Of a DNA stretch of 40,984 nucleotides, positions 24,043 to 31,814 are shown piece after piece. The notes beneath the pieces were generated by a model. The model made no database searches. It had not been told where the DNA came from and saw only the letters and a program-made list of their open reading frames with translations. Both the position numbers and the translations under genes were made by a program. Positions within the stretch are counted from its first letter, which is position 1; every line of letters starts with the position of its first letter. The stretch spans positions 1-40,984 of the forward strand of contig JBARBG010000045.1 in NCBI GenBank assembly GCA_049792815.1, written 5' to 3'. The DNA is from DAIDKA01 sp049792815 (lineage in GTDB: Bacteria > Pseudomonadota > Gammaproteobacteria > Steroidobacterales > Steroidobacteraceae).

Positions 24043-24664
24043 GCGCCTACTCGATCCGCTCATCGCCGCCGCCGACCGGGCCCTGCGGGCCATCGCCGCC
24101 CCGGCTCATGCCTCCCGCCCCTACCCGGGTTCCCCGGTGGCCGCCACCCTGGATGATGCCCAACGCCGCGAATCGGCGGCGCTGATGCGGGTCAATCATG
24201 CCGGCGAAGTGGCCGCGCAGGCCCTCTACCACGGACAGGCCCTGGCGGCACGCACGCCGGCCACCCGCCAGTTGCTCCTCAAGGCCGCCCGGGAAGAGGC
24301 CGATCACTTAGGGTGGTGTGAACAGCGGTTGCGGGAGCTGGGATCGGGACCCAGCCTCCTCAATCCCCTGTGGTACGCCGGCTCGTTCGCCATCGGTGCC
24401 GTCGCGGCGGCGTTTGGCGATGGCGCCAGTCTGGGGTTCGTCGCCGAGACTGAACGCCAGGTCGAGGGCCATCTGGATGAGCACCTGCGGCGCCTGCCGA
24501 CGGCGGACTCAACCAGCCGCGCCGTGGTTGAGGCCATGCGTAATGATGAAATCGCGCATGCGAGCTCGGCACGCGCGGCGGGGGCGATGGAGCTGCCGGG
24601 CATCGTGCGCGGCTTGATGAGGGGGACGGCGAAGGTGATGACCGGGACTGCGTACTGGATTTGA
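24032..24664 (+). CDS. coq7: 2-polyprenyl-3-methyl-6-methoxy-1,4-benzoquinone monooxygenase (Coq7)
   Basis: A 210-residue di-iron hydroxylase adding the C6 hydroxyl in ubiquinone synthesis, the non-homologous replacement for UbiF. Iron-ligand helices are seen in MRVNHAGEVAAQALYHGQ, AREEADHLGWCEQRLRELGS, ATERQVEGHLDEHL-like (here ETERQVEGHLDEHL), and MRNDEIAHASSA. It begins at ATG 24032 (MGSERLLDPL), matching the family; an in-frame ATG at 23978 lies upstream of the predicted transcription start. With ubiH and the ubiI-like gene in the same window, the three aerobic ring hydroxylations are covered. Confidence 0.94.
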   Translation: MGSERLLDPLIAAADRALRAIAAPAHASRPYPGSPVAATLDDAQRRESAALMRVNHAGEVAAQALYHGQALAARTPATRQLLLKAAREEADHLGWCEQRLRELGSGPSLLNPLWYAGSFAIGAVAAAFGDGASLGFVAETERQVEGHLDEHLRRLPTADSTSRAVVEAMRNDEIAHASSARAAGAMELPGIVRGLMRGTAKVMTGTAYWI

Positions 24665-24698
24665 ACCTTAACTTTTCATTGCCCCGCGCACTGCCGGC

Positions 24699-24727
24699 TT
24701 GCAGTTCTTCGGGCTTATGTATAAAAA
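24699..24727 (+). promoter_or_regulatory. Predicted promoter of the CRP-like gene
   Basis: TTGCAG (24699-24704), a 17-bp spacer and TAAAAA (24722-24727), in an AT-rich pocket of the 98-bp coq7-crp gap. A GGGG ribosome site follows before the ATG. No clear TGTGA-N6-TCACA site is seen here, so autoregulation is not supported by sequence. Confidence 0.5.
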
Positions 24728-24762
24728 CCTGACCAGAGCGTACGCGCTCGGGGGATTTGGAT

Positions 24763-25509
24763 ATGGATGAGAACGTCAAACCGCTCAGTGATATACCGGC
24801 GATCAATCGCTTTCTGAGCTATTGCCGCATTCGCACGGTGCCTTCAAAGACCGTGGTAATCCATGCGGGCGACCTGCCTGACGTTCTCTACTACATCATC
24901 AGCGGCTCGGTCGAAGTGATGATCGAGGACGAGGAAGGCAACGAGATGGTTCTCGCCTACCTCAACACGGGCCAGTTGTTCGGCGAAATGGGCCTGTTCT
25001 ACGAACAGCCCACACGCAGCGCCTGGGTCCGCACCCGCAACCAGTGCGAACTGGCTGAAATGACCTACCCGAGGTTCCGGCAGATCGCCGCGGAGAGCCC
25101 GGGACTGATTTTCGAGCTGGCCACGCAGCTCGCGACTCGCCTTGACCGAACCAACCGCAAGCTGGGTGACCTCGCCTTCGTGGATGTCACAGGCCGCGTG
25201 GCGCACGCCATCATGGACCTGTGCGGCGAGCCGGATGCAATGACGCATCCCGAAGGCATGCAGATCAAGGTCAGCCGCCAGGAGCTGTCGCGGCTCGTGG
25301 GCTGCTCACGCGAGATGGCCGGCCGGGTGCTGAAGGTACTGGAAGACCAGGGACTGCTGCGGGCCACCGGCAAGACCATCGTGGTCTTCAACGCCCGTCC
25401 CAAGACCAAGACCCGCCCCGTCATCGTTCCGGCAACCGCCAAGCCCATGGGGGCGCGCACTGCGCGCGTTGAAGAGGACGATGACGATGACGAGGATGAC
25501 GACGAATAA
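24763..25509 (+). CDS. CRP/Vfr/Clp-type cyclic-nucleotide regulator with acidic C-terminal tail
   Basis: 248 residues. The cyclic-nucleotide domain has the phosphate cassette FGEMGLF then PTRSAWVR (R85, S86) as in E. coli CRP. The hinge helix reads LDRTNRKLGDLAF: the Thr matching E. coli T127 is kept (T130), but the next Ser is Asn (N131). The winged HTH has SRQELSRLVGCSREMAGRVL, keeping the Arg-Glu and Arg that read TGTGA. E. coli CRP ends about where TIVVFNAR ends here (residue 212). The remaining 36 residues are a basic linker and then EEDDDDDEDDDE. The start is ATG 24763 with GGGG upstream; TTG 24757 is an alternative. Ligand could be cAMP (Vfr) or c-di-GMP (Clp). Confidence 0.92.
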   Translation: MDENVKPLSDIPAINRFLSYCRIRTVPSKTVVIHAGDLPDVLYYIISGSVEVMIEDEEGNEMVLAYLNTGQLFGEMGLFYEQPTRSAWVRTRNQCELAEMTYPRFRQIAAESPGLIFELATQLATRLDRTNRKLGDLAFVDVTGRVAHAIMDLCGEPDAMTHPEGMQIKVSRQELSRLVGCSREMAGRVLKVLEDQGLLRATGKTIVVFNARPKTKTRPVIVPATAKPMGARTARVEEDDDDDEDDDE

Positions 25510-25521
25510 GTCGTCGCGCCG

Positions 25522-26193
25522 CTAGCGGGCGGCCTCGATGGCCGCGCGCATGGCTTTGAGCGTAGCGGCATAATCGGCACTGCCGAACACGGCAGATCCA
25601 GCCACAAATGTGTCGGCGCCAGCGGCGGCGATCATGCCGATGTTCTCGACCTTCACCCCGCCGTCGATCTCCAGGCGCACCGGGCGGGACTGCGCATCGA
25701 TGCGCGTGCGCACCGTCTGCAGCTTCTCTAGTGACTGGGCGATGAACTTCTGGCCACCGAAACCCGGGTTCACGGACATGATCAGCACCAGATCGAGCTT
25801 GCCCAGGGTGTAGTCCAGCCACTCAAGCGGCGTTGCCGGATTGAAAACCAGGCCCGCGCGGCAGCCCTGGTCGTGAATAAGCTCGATGGTGCGGTCCACG
25901 TGCTCGGTGGCTTCAGGGTGAAAACTGATGTACGTGGCCCCGGCGCGCGCGAAGTCGGTGACGATGCGATCCACCGGACTGACCATCAGGTGCACATCGA
26001 GCATGGCATCCGGGGAATGCCGCTGCAGCGCCTCGCACACCACCGGGCCGATGGTGAGGTTGGGCACGTAGTGATTGTCCATGACATCGAAGTGGATGAG
26101 GTCGGCGCCGGCATGCAGCACGGCATCCACTTCCTCGCCCAGGCGGGCGAAGTCGGCGGACAGGATGGACGGGGCGATCCAGCTGCTTTCCAT
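25522..26193 (-). CDS. rpe: Ribulose-phosphate 3-epimerase
   Basis: A 223-residue TIM-barrel epimerase converting ribulose-5-phosphate to xylulose-5-phosphate. Family marks: IAPSILSADFARLGEEV, HFDVMDNHYVPNLTIGP (metal His and catalytic Asp), DVHLMV, SVNPGFGGQKF and LEIDGGV, then VAGSAVFG. It lies 18 bp behind djlA and converges with the CRP-like gene 12 bp apart. Confidence 0.97.
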   Translation of the reverse strand: MESSWIAPSILSADFARLGEEVDAVLHAGADLIHFDVMDNHYVPNLTIGPVVCEALQRHSPDAMLDVHLMVSPVDRIVTDFARAGATYISFHPEATEHVDRTIELIHDQGCRAGLVFNPATPLEWLDYTLGKLDLVLIMSVNPGFGGQKFIAQSLEKLQTVRTRIDAQSRPVRLEIDGGVKVENIGMIAAAGADTFVAGSAVFGSADYAATLKAMRAAIEAAR

Positions 26194-26211
26194 GGCCCAA
26201 GTCTAACAGCA

Positions 26212-27030
26212 TCAAATGCCGCGGCGTTCGCGCACCAGTTCCCAGGCCTCGATGATCTGCTGGGTGCGCTGCTTGGCGTGCTCGAGCATCGATTCGGGCA
26301 GACCGTTGGCTTTGAGCTTGTCGGGATGATGGCGGCTGAGCTGCCGCCGATAGGCCAGGGAGAGTTCCTCGTTGCTGTTCTGAGGGGTGCATTCAAGCAC
26401 CCTGTAGGCCTCGGCGAGCCGCGTTTCGCTGCTTACGCCCGCGGCATTGCCGGGGGCGTCGCCGTAACCGCTGCGGCGCATCCGCAGCACTGCCTCGATG
26501 TGCGCGAACTCCATGACGCCCAGACCCAGCTGTGAGGACATGTTCTGCAACACGTTGCGCGCCTGGGGCTGCAGGTCATTGCCCATCAGCGCCGCGCGCA
26601 TCTGGATCTCGATGAAGGCGCGCATCAGGTCGGGGCGGCCACCGCAGGCGCGATACAGGCCAGCGAGTGCCGCATCCAGCGCGAACTGCGCCGACTTACC
26701 CTCCGTGAAGCACGCGATCGCCACCTGCACCTGCTCGGCGGTGAGACGCAGCTGCGACATGACGGCGCGCGCAGCCTGAATTTCCTGCTCCGACACACGC
26801 CCGTCGGCCTTGGCCACATGCCCCATGACCCGGAATGTGGTGCGAAAGAACTGCTCGCCGATCTGCGTCGCCGTGGCGCCCGCGGCACTGCCCAGGCCCG
26901 GGCGCCGGGCGATGCCCGGGGCGGAATTGGCATCGAACTGATGACCAATGACGACCCCGATGGCCGCACCAACGGGGCCACCGGCGAAGAGGCCGATGAG
27001 TCCGCCGACTGTTTTTCCGATCCATTGCAT
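26212..27030 (-). CDS. djlA: Co-chaperone DjlA
   Basis: 272 residues. The start, ATG 27030, gives the DjlA N-terminus WIGKTVGGLIGLFAGGPVGA and IGVVIGHQFD, a membrane anchor with the family glycine pattern. A TerB-like helical domain follows (TTFRVMGHVAKADGRVSEQE). A C-terminal J domain carries the HPD motif (YRRQLSRHHPDKLKANGLP). It stimulates DnaK at the inner membrane. The frame stays open beyond 27030, but that would enter purC. Divergent from purC with 19 bp between. Confidence 0.94.
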   Translation of the reverse strand: MQWIGKTVGGLIGLFAGGPVGAAIGVVIGHQFDANSAPGIARRPGLGSAAGATATQIGEQFFRTTFRVMGHVAKADGRVSEQEIQAARAVMSQLRLTAEQVQVAIACFTEGKSAQFALDAALAGLYRACGGRPDLMRAFIEIQMRAALMGNDLQPQARNVLQNMSSQLGLGVMEFAHIEAVLRMRRSGYGDAPGNAAGVSSETRLAEAYRVLECTPQNSNEELSLAYRRQLSRHHPDKLKANGLPESMLEHAKQRTQQIIEAWELVRERRGI

Positions 27031-27043
27031 ACGCTGATATATT
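27015..27043 (+). promoter_or_regulatory. Predicted promoter of purC (leaderless layout)
   Basis: TTCCGA (27015-27020), a 17-bp spacer and TATATT (27038-27043). The ATG follows six bases later with no ribosome site between, so the transcript probably begins at the start codon. The element lies over the start of divergent djlA. No PurR-type box was recognised. Confidence 0.5.
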
Positions 27044-27049
27044 AAATCG

Positions 27050-27937
27050 ATGACTGCCGGCACTGTGTACCGAACCGCCCTGAGCGGCATGAAACTCCTG
27101 CACGCGGGAAAGGTCCGGGACAACTATGCCGTGGATGAGCAAAACATGCTCATCGTCACCACGGATCGCATGTCGGCCTTTGATGTGGTACTGCCCGATC
27201 CCATCCCGCAAAAGGGCTGGGTGCTGACCCAGATCTCCAATTTCTGGTTCGAGCGCACCCGGCACATCGTACCGAATCACCTGACCGGGCGGAGCCTGGC
27301 GCAGCTGCCGCTGCCGGCGGCTGAGCTTGCCGCGCTGGAAGGCCGGGCGATCATTGTCAAACGCCTCAAGCCGCTGCCGCTGGAGGCTGTCGTGCGTGGC
27401 TACCTCATCGGCTCGGGTTGGAGGGACTACCAGCGCAGCGGCAGCATCTGCGGCATCGAGCTGCCGGCGGGACTGTCGCAGGCCCAGCGTCTGCCCGCCC
27501 CGATCTTCACGCCCGCGACCAAGGCCGACGTGGGAGCCCATGATCAGAACATCTCGTTGGCCGAGGCGAGCGTGCTGCTGGGCGCGACGCTTGCGCAACA
27601 GGTGCGCATGACGGCGCTGGCGCTGTACCAGTTCGCCGCCGACTACGCCCGCACTCGCGGCATCATCATTGCGGATACCAAGTTCGAGTTCGGTCTGGAT
27701 GCGGCGGGCCAGCTCACGCTGATGGACGAGGTTCTGACGCCTGACTCCTCGCGCTTCTGGCCCGCCGACACCTACCGCGTCGGCATCAGCCCGCCCAGTT
27801 TCGACAAGCAGTATCTGCGTGACTATCTGGAATCGCTGGGCTGGAACAAGCAGCCACCCGGACCGACGCTGCCTGCTGAAGTAGTCGCGCGCACCCGCGA
27901 GAAGTATCTCGAAGCCCTGCAGCGACTCACGGCCTGA
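27050..27937 (+). CDS. purC: Phosphoribosylaminoimidazole-succinocarboxamide synthase
   Basis: A 295-residue SAICAR synthase, the long proteobacterial/yeast-like form rather than the 237-residue E. coli form. Motifs: HAGKVRDNYAVDEQNMLIVT, DRMSAFDVVLPDPIPQKG, VRGYLIGSGWRDYQ, AHDQNISLAEA, IIIADTKFEFG, LMDEVLTPDSSRFWP and SFDKQYLRDYL. It joins aspartate to CAIR using ATP in purine synthesis. ATG 27050 directly follows the promoter. purE and purK lie 3.4 kb downstream on the same strand. Confidence 0.97.
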   Translation: MTAGTVYRTALSGMKLLHAGKVRDNYAVDEQNMLIVTTDRMSAFDVVLPDPIPQKGWVLTQISNFWFERTRHIVPNHLTGRSLAQLPLPAAELAALEGRAIIVKRLKPLPLEAVVRGYLIGSGWRDYQRSGSICGIELPAGLSQAQRLPAPIFTPATKADVGAHDQNISLAEASVLLGATLAQQVRMTALALYQFAADYARTRGIIIADTKFEFGLDAAGQLTLMDEVLTPDSSRFWPADTYRVGISPPSFDKQYLRDYLESLGWNKQPPGPTLPAEVVARTREKYLEALQRLTA

Positions 27938-27949
27938 AGACGCCACGAC

Positions 27950-29359
27950 ATGTCCAACTGGCCATGGGATTACCTGGATGCCGTGGTCTTCGGCCGGGCT
28001 TCCGGGCGGCCCGGTGTGCTGCGCAGGCTGGCGCGGATCGGCCGCTACCCCTATGCAGTGCTGCGTGACGTAGCCGGCGGCCAGATCAACATGCGGGCCA
28101 CGGCCCTGGTATTCACCACCGTGCTGTCGCTGGTGCCGCTGCTGGCCTTCACCTTCATCATCATTCGCGAACTTGGCGGACACCATGCGGGGCGCGATCT
28201 GCAGCCCATCGTGCTCGAGTTCTTCCGTCCCGTGGGCGCCGGTGCCGATGACCTGACGCGCCAGGTGCTGCAGTTCGCCGGGCGCCTGCGCCGCGGCGTG
28301 GTGGGCACGGTGGGCATAGCGCTGCTGGCATGGTCGCTCGTCGGAACGATCCAGAAGGTCGAGGACAGCTTCAACTACGTGTGGCGGGTACCCCAGCCCC
28401 GCAGCCTCGCGCGCCGCGTGGGGGAGTTCCTGAGCCTGCTGGTGATCGGCCCGGTGCTGCTGGGCGGTTTCATCGCGCTCTCCCATACTGCGCTGCTCGC
28501 CGGGCCGGTGCAGTTGGCGACCTCGCTGCCGCTGCTCAGCCGCCTGATGAGTCTGGGCGTGCAGGTCGCGCCCTATGCAATGGTGACGGTGCTGTTCACC
28601 TTTCTTTACATGTTCATCCCCAACACCCGGGTGCGCCTGCGGCCGGCGCTGATCGGCGCAGTGGTCGCCGGCATCGCCTGGGCGGCGGTTGGCAGCGTCT
28701 TCACGCGCTTCGTGGAATACAGCTCGCGCCTGACCCTGGTGTATGCCGGTTTTGCGGTCGTCATCGCGGTGCTGATGTGGACGTATTTCGGCTGGCTGAT
28801 CCTGCTGACCGGCGCGCAGCTGTCGTTCTACATCCAAAAACCCAGCTACCTGCGCTTCGGCCTGCGCCAGCTGCAGCTGTCGGCGGCTGAACTGGAGCAG
28901 CTGGCGCTCACCGTCACCTTCCTGGTCGGCCACAACGCCGGGACCGGACGCCCGCGCTACACCCTTGACGCGGTGGCGACGGACCTGGGTGTCACAGGCC
29001 TGGCCCTCGCGCCACTCATCGGCGCGCTGGAAAATGCGCGAGTGCTGAAGTTCTCCGGCGACGAACTGCAGCTGGCACGTGATCCGGCGCGGCTGGCCAT
29101 CAACGACATCATGGAGGCAGCCCGTCACCTGCACAGTGGCAAGCCCGTGAGCCGCGCGCTGGCCATCCCGGGCGTCAGCGAGTTGGTGGCGCAGGTCGAT
29201 GCAGCGCGCCGCGCCAGCTGCGCGGACCAGACACTGCTTGGGATGCTGCAGACCAGCCCCTTGCAGCGCACCGATTCCGCGAGCGGTGAAACCGGAGAAC
29301 TGCCGGCGCCCGATCTGGGCGCCGCTGCTACTCGCCGGCTATCGTCAGATCGTCGATGA
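27950..29359 (+). CDS. yihY: YihY/BrkB family inner-membrane protein
   Basis: 469 residues. About six membrane segments cover the N-terminal 300, starting with RATALVFTTVLSLVPLLAFT (family motif near TALxFxxxLSLxPL) and ending with TYFGWLILLTGAQLSFY. A soluble C-terminal part (310-430) looks like a winged-helix domain (TLDAVATDLGVTGLALAPLI), and the last 50 residues are low-complexity. The family was once mis-called RNase BN; its role is still unclear, with transport or membrane-integrity functions suggested. It starts 12 bp after purC, and its last 32 bp overlap the end of pmbA on the other strand. Confidence 0.92.
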   Translation: MSNWPWDYLDAVVFGRASGRPGVLRRLARIGRYPYAVLRDVAGGQINMRATALVFTTVLSLVPLLAFTFIIIRELGGHHAGRDLQPIVLEFFRPVGAGADDLTRQVLQFAGRLRRGVVGTVGIALLAWSLVGTIQKVEDSFNYVWRVPQPRSLARRVGEFLSLLVIGPVLLGGFIALSHTALLAGPVQLATSLPLLSRLMSLGVQVAPYAMVTVLFTFLYMFIPNTRVRLRPALIGAVVAGIAWAAVGSVFTRFVEYSSRLTLVYAGFAVVIAVLMWTYFGWLILLTGAQLSFYIQKPSYLRFGLRQLQLSAAELEQLALTVTFLVGHNAGTGRPRYTLDAVATDLGVTGLALAPLIGALENARVLKFSGDELQLARDPARLAINDIMEAARHLHSGKPVSRALAIPGVSELVAQVDAARRASCADQTLLGMLQTSPLQRTDSASGETGELPAPDLGAAATRRLSSDRR

Positions 29360-30674
29360 GCACCGAACCAGTATGCAAAGCGCCACGGTCATCGACGTCA
29401 CCGCCGATCGCGGCGATGCCCTTGAACATATCGCGCAGATTGCCCGCGATGGTGATCTCGTGCACCGGGTGGGCGATCGCACCATTCTCGACCCAGAAGC
29501 CACTGGCACCGCGCGAGTAGTCACCGGTCACCGGATTGACGCCCTGGCCCATCAGTTCGGTGACCATGAGTCCCCTGCCCATCGTGCGCAGCAGCTGCTC
29601 ACGCGTCGGGTCCGCCTTCGAGGAACGAATGTAAAGGTTGTGCACGCCATCGGCATTGCCCGTGGTCTTCAGTCCCAGCTTGCGGGCTGAATAACTGTCG
29701 AGCACATAGCCCTGCGCCACACCGTCCACGACCAGCTGCCGGTCGCGGGTGGCGACGCCCTCGCCATCGAAGGGGCTGCTCGCCAGGGCCTTGGCAATAT
29801 GCGGTCGCTCTTCGATCTGCACGAAGGCGGGGAACACGCTCTGGCCGGCCGCATCAAGCAGGAAACTGCTCTTGCGGTACTGGCTGCCGCCGCGTATCGC
29901 GCCGATGAAACTGCGGAACAGGCTGCGGGCCATTTCCGGAATGAACAGCACCGGCGCGCGCTGCGTCGCCAGGCGCGACGCGCCCAGCCGCGCGATCGCG
30001 TTTTCGCCGGCGCGTCGACCGATCGCCGCGGGGTCCTCAAGATCCTTAGGATCCCTGGCGCTCGAGTACCAGAAGTCCCGCTGCATGTCCTCATCCTGGC
30101 TTGCCAGCAGCACGCAACTGATGGAATGGGAGCTGCTGGCAAAGCCGGACAGAAAGCCATGCGAGTTGCCATAAACCCGTACGCCACGCTGGTTGCCCAC
30201 CGAGGCGCCTTCGGAATTGGTGAGCCGCCGGTCCACGGCGAGGCCTGCGGCCTCGCAGCCGCGCGCCAGTTCCACCGCCATATCCGGCTCCATATCCCAG
30301 CGGTGGTACAGATCCAGATCCGGCACGTCGCGGGCCAGATCCTCGGGATCGGCCAGACCCGCGCAGTCGTCCGCGGCCGTATAGCGGGCGATTGCGCAGG
30401 CCTTCTGCACGGTGGCGCGCACGGCCGCGGCACTCAGATCCCCGGTACTCGCCGAGCCCTTGCGCTTGCCGAAGTACACGGTCAGTCCCAGGCCGCGATC
30501 GCGCTGGTATTCCACGGTGTCCACTTCGCCCAGGCGCACCGTGGCGGTGAGACCGCGCTGCAGGCTGGCATCAGCCTCGCACTGGGAGGCCCCAGCACGC
30601 CTGGCTTCCGCCAGGACCTGCTCGATGACTGATTTAAGCTCCGGAATCCGGGAGGCGTCGACTTCCTGCTGCAT
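29328..30674 (-). CDS. pmbA: Metalloprotease-related protein PmbA (TldE)
   Basis: 448 residues of the TldD/PmbA family: RLGEVDTVEYQRDRGLGLTV, FGKRKGSASTGDLS, GNSHGFLSG, YRKSSFLLD, TELMGQGVNPVTGDYSRGAS and HEITIAGNL. PmbA pairs with TldD, which carries the metal site; together they process small peptides such as microcin B17 and CcdA. ATG 30674 gives the E. coli-like N-terminus; a TACAAT box on the minus strand (30706-30701) would start the mRNA about 20 nt upstream. tldD lies 4.3 kb away, not adjacent. Confidence 0.95.
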   Translation of the reverse strand: MQQEVDASRIPELKSVIEQVLAEARRAGASQCEADASLQRGLTATVRLGEVDTVEYQRDRGLGLTVYFGKRKGSASTGDLSAAAVRATVQKACAIARYTAADDCAGLADPEDLARDVPDLDLYHRWDMEPDMAVELARGCEAAGLAVDRRLTNSEGASVGNQRGVRVYGNSHGFLSGFASSSHSISCVLLASQDEDMQRDFWYSSARDPKDLEDPAAIGRRAGENAIARLGASRLATQRAPVLFIPEMARSLFRSFIGAIRGGSQYRKSSFLLDAAGQSVFPAFVQIEERPHIAKALASSPFDGEGVATRDRQLVVDGVAQGYVLDSYSARKLGLKTTGNADGVHNLYIRSSKADPTREQLLRTMGRGLMVTELMGQGVNPVTGDYSRGASGFWVENGAIAHPVHEITIAGNLRDMFKGIAAIGGDVDDRGALHTGSVLIDDLTIAGE

Positions 30675-30728
30675 AGGCCCTGCCGCTGACTTGGTGCAGA
30701 ATTGTAGCCCAAGGAGCATGGTACCCAC

Positions 30729-31256
30729 GTGAAGCGATTTTCCAGGCCCGATCCGGATGAGGATGCACAGCCGCTGTTCGATGGCCCCAGCAAGAGCGTA
30801 CTCAAACGCGAGGCGCATCGGGCCCAGGCGCTGGGTGAAGAGCTGATCGCACTCAATGACGCGGAGCTTTCGGCCCTGGGGCTGCCGGAACCCCTGTACG
30901 AGGCAATCGTGGCCGCCCGCAGCATCGGCAGCCGCAGCGGTGGGGCCCGGCAGCGCCAGTACATCGGCAAGCTGATGCGTGACGTTGACCTGACGCAGGT
31001 GCGCGAGGCCCTGGGCGCAAAGGCTGCCAGAGCGGCTCTCGCGGCCCAGCGCTTCCAGCGTGCCGAAGCCTGGCGCGCCCGCCTGCTGGAGGGCGGCGCG
31101 GAGGGTCTAGCGGCACTGCGCACCGCCTATCCGGCCCTGGATGAGGCGCAATGGCTCAAACGGGTCGCTGCGGCCCGCGGCGAACGCCAGCGAACCGGTG
31201 CCGGTGGCGTTGCCTCCCGCGAGCTGTTCCGGGCGCTGCGGGAACTGCTCGACTAA
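30729..31256 (+). CDS. yjgA: Ribosome-associated protein YjgA/DarP
   Basis: A 175-residue DUF615 protein: PSKSVLKREAHRAQALGEEL, LPEPLYEAIVAARSI, GGARQRQYIGKLMRDVD. It associates with late 50S precursors (DarP). The start is GTG 30729: AAGGAG lies 12 nt upstream, while the nearer ATG at 30719 gives a four-codon dead end. The gene diverges from pmbA over 54 bp, keeping the conserved pmbA/yjgA neighbourhood. Confidence 0.92.
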   Translation: MKRFSRPDPDEDAQPLFDGPSKSVLKREAHRAQALGEELIALNDAELSALGLPEPLYEAIVAARSIGSRSGGARQRQYIGKLMRDVDLTQVREALGAKAARAALAAQRFQRAEAWRARLLEGGAEGLAALRTAYPALDEAQWLKRVAAARGERQRTGAGGVASRELFRALRELLD

Positions 31257-31267
31257 CCTCGCTCAGC

Positions 31268-31302
31268 TACAATGTGCGATTGCGGCGGGCGCCACGCCCG
31301 CC
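31268..31302 (+). promoter_or_regulatory. purE -10 box and leader hairpin
   Basis: TACAAT (31268-31273) should start a transcript near 31280. The leader then forms a perfect 8-bp hairpin, GGCGGGCG (31284-31291) with CGCCCGCC (31295-31302) around CCA. It ends two bases before the GGGAG ribosome site at 31305-31309, so folding could affect initiation. Confidence 0.55.
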
Positions 31303-31316
31303 CAGGGAGTAGGCCA

Positions 31317-31814
31317 GTGTCAGTGTGGGTTGGCATCATCATGGGTTCGGCGTCGGACTGGGAGACGATGCGTCCTGCCGCGGAAGTCCTCGATGCCCTG
31401 AACATCGCCCATGAGGTGCGGGTGGTCTCGGCCCATCGCACGCCGGATCTGCTGTTTGAATACGCGGCCAGCGCGCGCTCACGGGGACTGGAAGCCATCA
31501 TCGCCGGCGCCGGCGGCGCCGCCCATCTGCCGGGGATGACGGCCGCCAAGACCAGCGTTCCAGTGCTCGGTGTGCCGGTGCAGTCCAAGGCCCTCAATGG
31601 TATGGATTCATTGCTTTCCATCGTGCAGATGCCCGCGGGCATTCCCGTGGCCACCTTCGCCATCGGTGTGGCAGGGGCCACCAATGCCGCCCTCATGGCC
31701 GCCGCCATCATCGCCAATCGCCACCCGGAAGTACTGCCGCGGCTGGAAGGTTTCCGCGACCAGCAGACCGCCCGGGTGCTCGAGCACCCTGACCCGCGCA
31801 CCAGCCGCCCATGA
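31317..31814 (+). CDS. purE: N5-carboxyaminoimidazole ribonucleotide mutase
   Basis: A 165-residue class I PurE: VGIIMGSASDWETM, VVSAHRTPD (catalytic His), IAGAGGAAHLPGM, VPVQSKALNGMDSLLSIVQMP, GIPVATFAIG. It moves the carboxyl group of N5-CAIR to C4, giving CAIR. The start is GTG 31317 with GGGAG at 7 nt; GTG 31323 is a second option. The stop overlaps purK as ATGA. Confidence 0.96.
   Translation: MSVWVGIIMGSASDWETMRPAAEVLDALNIAHEVRVVSAHRTPDLLFEYAASARSRGLEAIIAGAGGAAHLPGMTAAKTSVPVLGVPVQSKALNGMDSLLSIVQMPAGIPVATFAIGVAGATNAALMAAAIIANRHPEVLPRLEGFRDQQTARVLEHPDPRTSRP

Noticed and set aside
25471..25506. GAC/GAT/GAG run at the end of the CRP-like gene as a slippage artefact
   Set aside because: Codons are mixed (GAA, GAG, GAC, GAT) rather than a pure repeat, and the frame ends in a normal TAA, so it reads as real coding sequence.
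26696..29134. Very long minus-strand open frame (over 800 codons) opposite purC and yihY
   Set aside because: It is antisense to two clear genes, has low-complexity Arg/Gln/His-rich translation and no domain. High-GC codon bias makes such shadows common, as also at 6366-8240 and 3931-5409.
30719..30733. ATG at 30719 as the yjgA start
   Set aside because: It gives Met-Val-Pro-Thr and then stops, and lies only two bases behind AAGGAG. GTG 30729 opens the real frame.
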